Position numbers and translations under genes: made by a program. Source: Thiorhodococcus mannitoliphagus (GTDB lineage Bacteria; Pseudomonadota; Gammaproteobacteria; Chromatiales; Chromatiaceae). Taken from it: DNA of 41,737 nucleotides. Location: contig NZ_JAAIJR010000044.1 in assembly GCF_010915725.1 (NCBI RefSeq), positions 1-41,737 on the forward strand, in the 5' to 3' direction. The notes under the pieces are model-generated. The model worked only from the letters and a program-made list of their open reading frames with translations, searched no databases and was not told the DNA's origin. Within the stretch, counting starts at the first letter, position 1. Every line of letters begins with the position of its first letter. This document shows positions 34,860 to 41,737 of this stretch, in pieces.

Positions 34860-35699
34860 ATGACAACCAAGACCATCACACTCATCGCCGCCAGTCTAGC
34901 CTGTTCCCTGGCATTGCCATTGGCCGTGGCGACACCTGAACAGGACAAGGAAACCTTCCAGACCTATTTCAAGACGCGGTTCCCGAATGTCCCCGAAAAC
35001 GATTTCGTGAACGGCGCCTACGCCATCGACCCTGTGGGTCGGGAAAACTGGGAGGCGATCGAGGAGTTCCCCCCCTACGAGAACGCTTTGAGCAATGGCG
35101 AGGAGATGTGGGAAACGGCGTTCGCGAACGGCAAGACCTACAAAGACTGCTTTCCGGACGGACCAGCAATCGAGGGAAAATATCCTTACTGGGACCGCGA
35201 CCGCGGCATGGTGGTGACTTTACCGCTAGCGATCAACGAATGCCGCAAGGCGAATGGGGAGGAGCCACTCAAATATGCCAAGGGCCCCATCGCCGACCTG
35301 GTCGCCTACATCGCCTACGAGTCTCGCGGACAGATCACCAACGTGGAGATTCCGGAAGACGACCCGCGCGCACTGGAGGCCTATGAGCGCGGCAAGCAAT
35401 TCTATTTCGCCCGCCGCGGGCAGCTGAACTTCTCTTGCGCGCATTGCCACCTGGGCAACTCTGGCACCACCCTGCGCACCGAGATCCTCAGTCCCGCCTA
35501 TGGGCATACAACCCATTTTCCAGTCTATCGCTCCAAGTGGGGCGAAATGGGCACGCTGCACCGTCGCTTCTCGGGCTGTAACAAGCAAGTCCGGGCCAAG
35601 GCGTTCAAGCCACAGGGCGAAGAATATCGCGACTTGGAGTACTTCTTGACCTACATGAACAACGGTCTCGAGCTGAACGGCCCAGGCGCACGCAAGTAG
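34860..35699 (+). CDS. soxA: Sulfur-oxidation cytochrome c subunit SoxA
   Basis: A 279-residue periplasmic protein with a signal peptide (TLIAASLACSLALPLAVA). The single CxxCH is CAHCH (Cys193, Cys196, His197). The conserved Cys240 in RRFSGCNKQ is the cysteine persulfide haem ligand and active-site residue. In place of the N-terminal haem of dihaem SoxA, only Cys97 and Cys128 remain, which would form a disulfide as in mono-haem SoxA. With SoxX it conjugates thiosulfate to the SoxY carrier. The ribosome-binding site is weak. Confidence 0.95.
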   Translation: MTTKTITLIAASLACSLALPLAVATPEQDKETFQTYFKTRFPNVPENDFVNGAYAIDPVGRENWEAIEEFPPYENALSNGEEMWETAFANGKTYKDCFPDGPAIEGKYPYWDRDRGMVVTLPLAINECRKANGEEPLKYAKGPIADLVAYIAYESRGQITNVEIPEDDPRALEAYERGKQFYFARRGQLNFSCAHCHLGNSGTTLRTEILSPAYGHTTHFPVYRSKWGEMGTLHRRFSGCNKQVRAKAFKPQGEEYRDLEYFLTYMNNGLELNGPGARK

Positions 35700-35792
35700 C
35701 TCGCAGAAAGACCGCAGCGTCAAGCGAAACGAGGCGCGCACTGGCAGTGCGCATCAGCTTGACTGATAGAGACGATGAGGAGTTGATAGACA

Positions 35793-36347
35793 ATGAAGAT
35801 CCGCAGACTGTTCCACAGGGCCTTGATCACCGCCCTACTGCTCGCACTGCCGTTGGGCAGCGCATGGGCGACGCACCGCGTCGAAGCAGAGCAGGCCATC
35901 GCCGAGGCCAAGGCCGCACATGAGAAGGCCAAAGAGGCCGACGCTGCCTCGAGCGACACCCAGCAGATGATCGAGCGCGCCGAGAAGCTCATGCCGTCGC
36001 GCCAGTTCACCAAGGCGAAGGAGATCGCCACCAAGGCACGCATGCAAGATACCTACGCCTACGAGCAGGCGACGAGCAAGGAGCATGCGGATGTCGCCAT
36101 GAGTCAGCGCGCCGAGGAGGCAATCGAGGCTGCCGAGAAGGCCCGCGAGAAAGCCGACTCAGTCGGTGGTGAATGGCGCGACACCGCAGAGCTGATCAAG
36201 GAGGCCGATAGCTTGGCGAAGTCAGGAAAGTTCGAGGAGTCGATCGCACTCGCCAAGAAGGCACAGCATCAAGGTGAGCTGGGCTACGAGCAGGCAATGC
36301 GCGAGAAGGATGCAGGCTTCCCGTCCTACGTCACCATGAAGCAATAG
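35793..36347 (+). CDS. soxK: SoxXA-binding protein SoxK, duplicated form
   Basis: A 184-residue periplasmic protein with a signal peptide (ALITALLLALPLGSAWA). After it come two helical units of equal length. Residues 32-99 begin AEQAIAEAKAAHEKAKEAD, and residues 107-174 begin AEEAIEAAEKAREKADSVGGEWRDT. They align without gaps over 68 positions with about 25 identities by my count. The second unit keeps the GEWRDT, LAKKAQHQGELGYEQA and GFPSYV features of single-unit SoxK/SAXB proteins. SoxK stimulates SoxXA and binds it. Position between soxA and soxL supports the call. Confidence 0.85.
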   Translation: MKIRRLFHRALITALLLALPLGSAWATHRVEAEQAIAEAKAAHEKAKEADAASSDTQQMIERAEKLMPSRQFTKAKEIATKARMQDTYAYEQATSKEHADVAMSQRAEEAIEAAEKAREKADSVGGEWRDTAELIKEADSLAKSGKFEESIALAKKAQHQGELGYEQAMREKDAGFPSYVTMKQ

Positions 36348-36381
36348 ACCCTCGTTATCGCTTGCTCAGGAGAATTACAAA

Positions 36382-37059
36382 ATGAGACAGAGAGCCGCAT
36401 CCAAGACCCTCTTCGCCCTCGTCCTCGGGGTTGCCATGCCGATGGCCGCCGTCGCCACCGATAACAAGATCACGCCTGATATCGAAAGCGTCGAGGTCAT
36501 GCACAACGGCAAGCCGGTGACCATCCAGCGCGGACACGATCGCGACGCGACGCTCCCGGAGATCTTCCAGAAAACGGACAGAGGCTGCCCCCCCTTCTGC
36601 GTCCAGCCCATGGAAGTCGTCGCTGGTGTCGAGACCGTCGGCGAACTTGAACTGCTCGGCTACCTCAAGCGCATGGCTGAGGGTGAGAGCGACCTCATGA
36701 TCATCGACTCCCGCACCCCGGATTGGGTGATGCGGGGAACCATCCCCGGCGCTGTCAACATCCCCTGGAACAAGATCAATCGCGATTCGGCCGGCACCTT
36801 CGAAACACCATCGGAGGCCGACAGCTTTCATCACATCCTCGAGGACGAATTCGGCGTTGATCGCACTGCCGACGGCCAGGGCTGGGACTTCAGTCAGGCC
36901 AAGACGCTGATTCTCTTCTGCAATGGCATCTGGTGCGGTCAGTCTTCGATCAACATCCACACACTGGTTGGCATCGGCTATCCGGTCCACAAGCTCAAAT
37001 GGTACCGCGGCGGCATGCAGGACTGGGTCAGCGTCGGCCTGACCGTCGTCAAGCCCTAA
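36382..37059 (+). CDS. soxL: Rhodanese-like sulfurtransferase SoxL
   Basis: A 225-residue periplasmic protein with a signal peptide (TLFALVLGVAMPMAAVA). Its rhodanese domain (about 80-220) has DLMIIDSRTPDWVMRGTIPGAVNIPW and the active-site loop LFCNGIWCGQSSI, with Cys180 the likely persulfide-bearing residue. An additional CPPFC pair (Cys69, Cys73) precedes the domain and a second cysteine, Cys185, lies in the active-site loop. SoxL is thought to accept sulfur from loaded SoxY in sulfur-storing Chromatiaceae. It ends the soxXAKL operon. Confidence 0.9.
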   Translation: MRQRAASKTLFALVLGVAMPMAAVATDNKITPDIESVEVMHNGKPVTIQRGHDRDATLPEIFQKTDRGCPPFCVQPMEVVAGVETVGELELLGYLKRMAEGESDLMIIDSRTPDWVMRGTIPGAVNIPWNKINRDSAGTFETPSEADSFHHILEDEFGVDRTADGQGWDFSQAKTLILFCNGIWCGQSSINIHTLVGIGYPVHKLKWYRGGMQDWVSVGLTVVKP

Positions 37060-37084
37060 CACCCGAGTCCAGCTCGGTCCTAAA

Positions 37085-37116
37085 CGCGAGGCGCCTTCGG
37101 GCGCCTCGCGGCTTTG
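37085..37116 (+). terminator. Rho-independent terminator after soxL
   Basis: CGCGAGGCGCC and GGCGCCTCGCG pair perfectly over 11 bases around a stable TTCG tetraloop, then GCTTTG. It lies 26 bases after the soxL stop and closes the soxXAKL operon. Confidence 0.85.
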
Positions 37117-37166
37117 TCATCGTTGCGATACCGCTTTGCCCCGAAGCGCGCTAAAATGCGCGGATT

Positions 37167-37251
<85 letters not shown>

Positions 37252-37334
37252 GATATTCGTCCAGTGAGCCGGTCGAGCCAAATCAGCTGAACCCCGGCAC
37301 CGCCTTAGTGACCCCCGAGATGAGGATGCGACTC

Positions 37335-37748
37335 ATGGCACAGAGCGATGGCCCACGCCATGCCAAGACCGGGAAGGTGATCGACACCGGCAAGCTCGAC
37401 CGCGTCGTCGCACAGGCCCGAAAAGCGAGCGACGAGCGAGCCGCCGGCTATCGCGAGCAAGCCCTCAAGCTCTATCCCTGGGTCTGCGGGCGCTGTACGC
37501 GCGCCTTCACGCGAGAGAATCTCCGTGAGCTGACGGTCCATCATAAGGACATGGACCACGACAACAATCCGCCGGACGGAAGCAACTGGGAGCTGCTGTG
37601 CATCTACTGCCACGACAACGAGCACCAGAAGTACGAGGAGCATCTGGCCTCGCTCGCGTCCGGGGGCGGCAAGGGACAAAAAGGCGCCAGCAAGCAAACC
37701 ACCTTCAACCCCTTCGAGGGGCTGGCGGGAATGATGAAGAAGGAATAG
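37335..37748 (+). CDS. yajD: YajD-like HNH endonuclease family protein
   Basis: A 137-residue protein. The ATG at 37335 (MAQSDGPRHAKTG) has GAGG 9 bases upstream; ATGs at 37320 and 37326 are possible. The HNH region is nearly the same as in E. coli YajD: YREQALKLYPWVCGRCTRAF, LRELTVHHKDMDHDNNPPDGSNWELLCIYCHDNEHQKYEEH. Two cysteine pairs (CGRC and the Cys of IYCHDNEH with its neighbours) probably bind zinc. The ending NPFEGLAGMMKKE also matches. Function is not established. Confidence 0.88.
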   Translation: MAQSDGPRHAKTGKVIDTGKLDRVVAQARKASDERAAGYREQALKLYPWVCGRCTRAFTRENLRELTVHHKDMDHDNNPPDGSNWELLCIYCHDNEHQKYEEHLASLASGGGKGQKGASKQTTFNPFEGLAGMMKKE

Positions 37749-37901
37749 ACAGGGCAGGACCGCATGGTCTCGCTCAGAGTCTGATCGGTTTTCCCTCGCC
37801 GTTCATCCGAATTCCCCGCCCGGGCCGTCCGTCAGCGCACCTCGGCAGCTAGACCCTTCCGCCGACAACTCAGCATCCAGCCTGCCTCAGCAATAAACCG
37901 C

Positions 37902-40064
37902 ATGTCCGAGCACATCTTCTTCGCCTCAGCCCCAAAGCACATGGGCAGCCTCCTCGCGGAAGAACTGTCGCGACTGGGGATGGCGGAAGCCACGGAAACC
38001 CGCGGCGGCGCCCGTTTCGCGGGCAGCCTTGAGGATGGCTACCGCGCCTGTCTCTGGTCACGCATCGCCAGCCGCATCCTGCTGCCCATTGCCCAGCTGC
38101 CGGTGAGCGATCCTGACGAGCTCTATGCCATTGCAAACGACATCCACTGGGAAGATCACCTGACGCCAGACCAAACCTTTGCGATTCAATTTGACGGTAA
38201 TCTCGCGGGGATCAACAACCGCCAATTCGCCGTACTCAAGGTCAAGGACGCGATCGCGGATCGCTTCCAGAGCCGCATGGGGAGACGCCCCAACGTCGAC
38301 ATCCGCAACCCGGATTTCAGGGTGCACGTCTACGGTCAGCAAGGCCAGGCCGGTATCAGCATCGACCTCTCGGGAAACTCGCTCCACGAGCGCGGCTACC
38401 GCGATCAGGGCTCTGCGGCACCGCTCAAGGAAAACCTGGCAGCGGCAATCCTCATGCGCTCCGGCTGGCCGGAGATCGCGGCCGAAGGGGGTGCACTGCT
38501 CGACCCCATGTGCGGCTCGGGCACCCTGGTCATCGAGGGCGCACTCCTCGCCGCCGACATCGCCCCCGGCCTCTTGCGTGAGCGCTTCGGCTTCCATGGC
38601 TGGAGCCAGCATGACGAGCAGGTCTGGCAGCGGCTGCTGAGCGAGGCACGGATTCGCCGCGACGCCGGCATCCGACGCCTGGGCTCGATGCGCGGCTATG
38701 ATGTCAATCCCAACGCGGTTCGCGCCTCACTGCACCACCTGGAGCGCGCTGGTCTCGCGGGACTGGCCCATTTCGAGCGCCGCGAGCTGGCCGACTGCCG
38801 ACCAGGCAAGGCGGAAGACGAAGGCTTGGTCGTCGTCAACCCACCCTATGGCGAGCGCCTAGGCGCCAATGAAGACCTTCCAGCACTCTACGGACGCCTG
38901 GGCGCGGTGATCAAAGAGCGTTTCGTCGGCTGGAGCGCCGCAGTCTTCACCGCCGACCCCGAGCTTGGGAAATTCATGGGGCTGCGCGCGGTCAAGCTGA
39001 ACTCGCTCTACAACGGTCCGATCGAGTGCCGGCTGCTCAATTTCAAGGTCGAGCCGCGCTTCTTTGTCTCCAATCACCCCCGCCCGCTGCCTCCCGAAGA
39101 GCGCAGCGAGGGTGCGCTCATGCTCGCCAATCGCCTGACCAAGAACCTCAAGGCACTGAGTAAATGGCAACGGAAAGAGCATATTCAGTGTCTGCGCGTC
39201 TATGACGCGGACCTTCCAGAGTATGCCCTGGCCATCGACGTCTACGGCGGGGAAAAGCGCTGGGTGCACGTCCAGGAGTATGCGGCCCCGCCGAGCGTGG
39301 ACCCCAAGAAGGCCCGTCACCGCCTGCGCGAGGCGCTCGGACTCATCCCCGAGGTGCTCGAGGTTCCGGGCGAGCAGGTCTTTCTCAAGGTGCGGCGCCA
39401 ACAGAAGGGACGGGCGCAGTATGAAAGACTCGCCGAGACAGGCAACTTCCGTCAGGTCGAGGAGTACGGCCACAAATTCCTGGTCAATTTCGAGGACTAC
39501 CTCGACACCGGACTCTTTCTCGACCATCGCGAGATCCGCCGGTTGATCGGGGCCCTTGCCAAAGGCAAACGCTTTCTCAATCTTTTCGGTTATACCGGCA
39601 CCGCCACCGTCCATGCCGCCAAGGGAGGGGCCGCATCGACCACCACGGTGGACATGTCGCGCACCTATCTCGAGTGGGCGGCGCGCAACCTGTCGATCAA
39701 CGGCGTTCAGGATCCCGAGCACGAACTCATCCATGCCGATTGCGTGCGCTGGATCGAAATGATGAACGGGCGTCGGCGCTACGACCTCATTTTCATGGAT
39801 CCGCCGAGCTTCTCGACCTCAAAGCGCATGTACGGAACCCTGGACATCCAGCGCGACCACGTCGCCCTGATCAAGTCCGCCGTCCGTCTGCTGGAGCCGG
39901 ACGGCATGATGATCTTCTCCAACAATCTGCGTCGCTTCCGCATCGATACCGACGGACTCGCCCCACTCAATGTCGTCGACATCGGAGCGGATACCCTGCC
40001 GCGCGATTTCGCGCGCAACCCGCGCATTCACAGTTGCTGGATGATCCGGTACCGCCCCCAATGA
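37902..40064 (+). CDS. rlmL: Bifunctional 23S rRNA methyltransferase RlmL/RlmK
   Basis: A 720-residue protein close to E. coli RlmKL (about 700). The first half has a THUMP domain (IAVRLKVKDAIADRF-like region here VLKVKDAIADRFQ) and the RlmL methyltransferase (LLDPMCGSGTLVIEGAL, catalytic VVNPPYGERLG). The second half is the RlmK methyltransferase (LNLFGYTGTATVHAAKGG, FMDPPSFSTS). It makes m2G2445 and m7G2069 in 23S rRNA. The ATG at 37902 has a weak ribosome-binding site. Confidence 0.95.
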   Translation: MSEHIFFASAPKHMGSLLAEELSRLGMAEATETRGGARFAGSLEDGYRACLWSRIASRILLPIAQLPVSDPDELYAIANDIHWEDHLTPDQTFAIQFDGNLAGINNRQFAVLKVKDAIADRFQSRMGRRPNVDIRNPDFRVHVYGQQGQAGISIDLSGNSLHERGYRDQGSAAPLKENLAAAILMRSGWPEIAAEGGALLDPMCGSGTLVIEGALLAADIAPGLLRERFGFHGWSQHDEQVWQRLLSEARIRRDAGIRRLGSMRGYDVNPNAVRASLHHLERAGLAGLAHFERRELADCRPGKAEDEGLVVVNPPYGERLGANEDLPALYGRLGAVIKERFVGWSAAVFTADPELGKFMGLRAVKLNSLYNGPIECRLLNFKVEPRFFVSNHPRPLPPEERSEGALMLANRLTKNLKALSKWQRKEHIQCLRVYDADLPEYALAIDVYGGEKRWVHVQEYAAPPSVDPKKARHRLREALGLIPEVLEVPGEQVFLKVRRQQKGRAQYERLAETGNFRQVEEYGHKFLVNFEDYLDTGLFLDHREIRRLIGALAKGKRFLNLFGYTGTATVHAAKGGAASTTTVDMSRTYLEWAARNLSINGVQDPEHELIHADCVRWIEMMNGRRRYDLIFMDPPSFSTSKRMYGTLDIQRDHVALIKSAVRLLEPDGMMIFSNNLRRFRIDTDGLAPLNVVDIGADTLPRDFARNPRIHSCWMIRYRPQ

Positions 40065-40184
40065 CGCCCCCCGATCATGCCCCGCAAAGGCAAGCAAGCA
40101 TCGACCGCGCTCGCGCCGCGATCTCCGCCAGCGATTCCGCAAGATCGGGCAGCGGCTGCAAACACCTTGTGAAAGCCCGCCAAA

Positions 40185-40802
40185 ATGCTTGAAGCTCATC
40201 AGCTCGAATGCCGGCGCGGCGACCGGCGTTTGTTCTCCAACCTCAGCTTCGAGCTTGGTCCCGGCACGCTGCTTCACGTCCGTGGGCGCAACGGCACCGG
40301 CAAGACCACCTTGCTGCGCAGCCTCTGCGGGCTGTTCACGCCAGAATCCGGTGAGATCCGCTGGCGCGGCGAATCCATCCGTGAGCTTGGTGACGACTAC
40401 AGGCGCGACCTGCTCTATTTCGGCCACCTCAACGGCATCAAGGGAGAACTCACAGGCATCGAGAACCTCTCGATCGCCGCAACGCTCGATGGCGACCGCG
40501 TTTCAAGCACCACGATTTGGGAGGCACTCGCACGCATTGGTCTGCGCGGCTTTGAGGATCTGCCCACACGCATGCTCTCCCAGGGCCAAAAGAAGCGTGT
40601 CGCCTTGACCCGACTCATCCTCAGCAAAGCCCGACTGTGGGTGCTCGACGAGCCCTTTACGGCCCTGGACGTCGACGCCGTCGCCTTGCTGCAGCAACTC
40701 ATCGTCGAGCATGTGGATGGCGGAGGCATGGCCGTGCTGACCACCCACCAGGAAGTCCCCTTGACCTCTGGCCAGGTCGAGCGCCTGGACCTGGGGGCCT
40801 GA
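40185..40802 (+). CDS. ccmA: Haem exporter ATP-binding protein CcmA
   Basis: A 205-residue ABC ATPase of CcmA length. Walker A is GRNGTGKTT (34-42), the signature-like motif is LSQGQKKRVALTRL and Walker B is LWVLDEPFTALD. The family-specific YFGHLNGIKGELTGIENL is present. With CcmB-D it releases holo-CcmE for cytochrome c maturation. It is 6 bases from ccmB, an overlap-like spacing. The genome needs Ccm for cytochromes such as SoxX and SoxA. The remainder of the ccm operon would lie beyond the window. Confidence 0.94.
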   Translation: MLEAHQLECRRGDRRLFSNLSFELGPGTLLHVRGRNGTGKTTLLRSLCGLFTPESGEIRWRGESIRELGDDYRRDLLYFGHLNGIKGELTGIENLSIAATLDGDRVSSTTIWEALARIGLRGFEDLPTRMLSQGQKKRVALTRLILSKARLWVLDEPFTALDVDAVALLQQLIVEHVDGGGMAVLTTHQEVPLTSGQVERLDLGA

Positions 40803-40808
40803 GCAGCC

Positions 40809-41480
40809 ATGTTTCGCGTTTTCTGGACAGTGCTCAAGCGCGACCTGACGCTGGCGATGCGCCGGCGCACGGACGTGCTGACCACCCTCTTCTTCTTCAT
40901 GATCGTCGTCAGTCTCTTTCCGCTGGGCGTCGGGACCGAGCGCAAGGTGCTGATGACGCTGGGTCCAGGCGTCGTCTGGGTCGCCGCGCTGCTCGCGTCC
41001 ATGCTGGCGCTCGAACGCCTGTTCGCGGCCGACTACGAGGACGGCACCCTGGAGCAAATGCTGCTAACTGCCCAGCCGCTATCACTGCTGGTACTCGCCA
41101 AGGTTGCGGCCCACTGGCTCCTCACCGGGCTGCCGCTGGTGCTCATCGCACCCTTGGTCGGCATGCAGTACCATCTGTCCGACACAGCGATCGGCATCAT
41201 GATGCTGTCGCTGCTGCTGGGCACACCTGTGCTGAGCCTGATCGGCGCCATCGGCGCGGCCCTAACACTGGGCCTACGCGGGGGAGGCATCCTCTTGTCA
41301 CTGCTGATCCTGCCGCTCTATATTCCCGTCCTCGTCTATGGATCTGGGGCGGTGCAGGTCAGCGACATCGCCATCACGGATACGCAGCCCTATCTCACGC
41401 TGCTCGGGGCCTTCCTCATGATGGCCGCGATCTTCGCGCCCGTGGCCGCGTCGGCGGCGCTGCGGATCTCGCTCGAATGA
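40809..41480 (+). CDS. ccmB: Haem exporter membrane protein CcmB
   Basis: A 223-residue protein with six membrane helices. CcmB features include FWTVLKRDLTLAMRRRTDVLTTLFFFMIVVSLFPLGVG, the motif LERLFAADYEDGTLEQMLL and LILPLYIPVLVYGSGAVQ. It forms the membrane part of the CcmAB exporter. It is 6 bases after ccmA. No ccmC start is seen in the remaining 257 bases, where palindromes follow instead. Confidence 0.95.
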   Translation: MFRVFWTVLKRDLTLAMRRRTDVLTTLFFFMIVVSLFPLGVGTERKVLMTLGPGVVWVAALLASMLALERLFAADYEDGTLEQMLLTAQPLSLLVLAKVAAHWLLTGLPLVLIAPLVGMQYHLSDTAIGIMMLSLLLGTPVLSLIGAIGAALTLGLRGGGILLSLLILPLYIPVLVYGSGAVQVSDIAITDTQPYLTLLGAFLMMAAIFAPVAASAALRISLE

Positions 41481-41737
41481 CGCCGCACAAGGCGCAAGGC
41501 CGTGAGGGAGCGGATCAAGAGCGTTCGAGGCCGGCGATTGAGAAATCAACCGAACCTGTCGACCTAAGAGGCTGTGTGAAAAACCTCGTAGGGGCGACTT
41601 TAGTCGCCCTTGGCACTGGCGGGAGGGCGAATGAATTCGCCCCTTGTATGTTCTGTTCTCAGGGATTGATAAGGAGGAGTGATAAACGGAGTTTATGAAG
41701 AGAGCCCGGGAAGCCGTTCGCCCCTGAAGCCTGGACG
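41481..41737. repeat. Right-edge intergenic region with tandem REP-like palindromes
   Basis: GGGCGACT-TT-AGTCGCCC (41592-41609) is followed 15 bases later by GGGCGAAT-GA-ATTCGCCC (41625-41642): two 8-base stems with 2-base loops in tandem. The preceding GGCTGTGTGAAAAAC resembles insertion-sequence or MITE ends that I have seen often in these bacteria. No gene is visible up to the window end, so the ccm operon is interrupted or ccmC lies further on. Confidence 0.65.

Overview
The window looks like chromosomal DNA of a GC-rich gammaproteobacterial sulfur oxidiser, most plausibly a purple sulfur bacterium of the Chromatiaceae. The argument is the combination of a soxB / soxXAKL locus without soxYZ or soxCD nearby, nitrogen-fixation genes (nifU, nifS, a NifZ-domain gene), a molybdate uptake system, an acetate permease and a Pseudomonas/Vibrio-type flagellar cluster. 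No photosynthesis gene is present, so the assignment is inference from gene content.

Layout. (1) 1-1973: mobile-element scrap: an IS3-type element running off the left edge, abutting the 3' half of an IS1634-type transposase, which itself abuts the 3' end of an AAA-ATPase/PD-(D/E)XK gene. (2) 2215-18241: flagellar and chemotaxis block. A small FliT-like gene faces flgL; flgBCDEFGHIJKL with cheV and cheR upstream run on the minus strand; flgA, flgM and flgN run divergently on the plus strand. A FliA-type promoter precedes flgM and a candidate sigma-54 promoter precedes flgB. (3) 18720-22329: modE-modA-modB-modC, with two ModE-box-like palindromes of identical 8-8-8 layout, before modE and before modA. 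(4) 22442-26301: a tandem-domain periplasmic thioredoxin, a NifZ-domain gene on the opposite strand, and nifU-nifS behind a near-consensus sigma-54 promoter with an upstream NifA-type site. (5) 26570-29638: a 1022-residue ammonium transporter-PAS-GGDEF-EAL fusion. (6) 29979-32014: DUF485 protein and acetate permease actP, closed by a strong terminator. (7) 32180-37059: soxB divergent from soxX-soxA-soxK-soxL, with a soxK that carries two copies of its unit. (8) 37167-41480: tRNA-Leu(UAG), a YajD-like HNH protein, rlmL (fused rlmKL), and ccmA-ccmB. The final 250 bases hold REP-like palindromes.

How the parts fit: modABC supplies molybdenum for nitrogenase, NifU/NifS build its Fe-S precursors, and the Amt fusion probably links ammonium status to cyclic-di-GMP, which commonly controls flagellar motility. 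The Sox proteins oxidise thiosulfate with c-type cytochromes whose haem is delivered by the Ccm system. Several families of extragenic palindromes are scattered between these operons.
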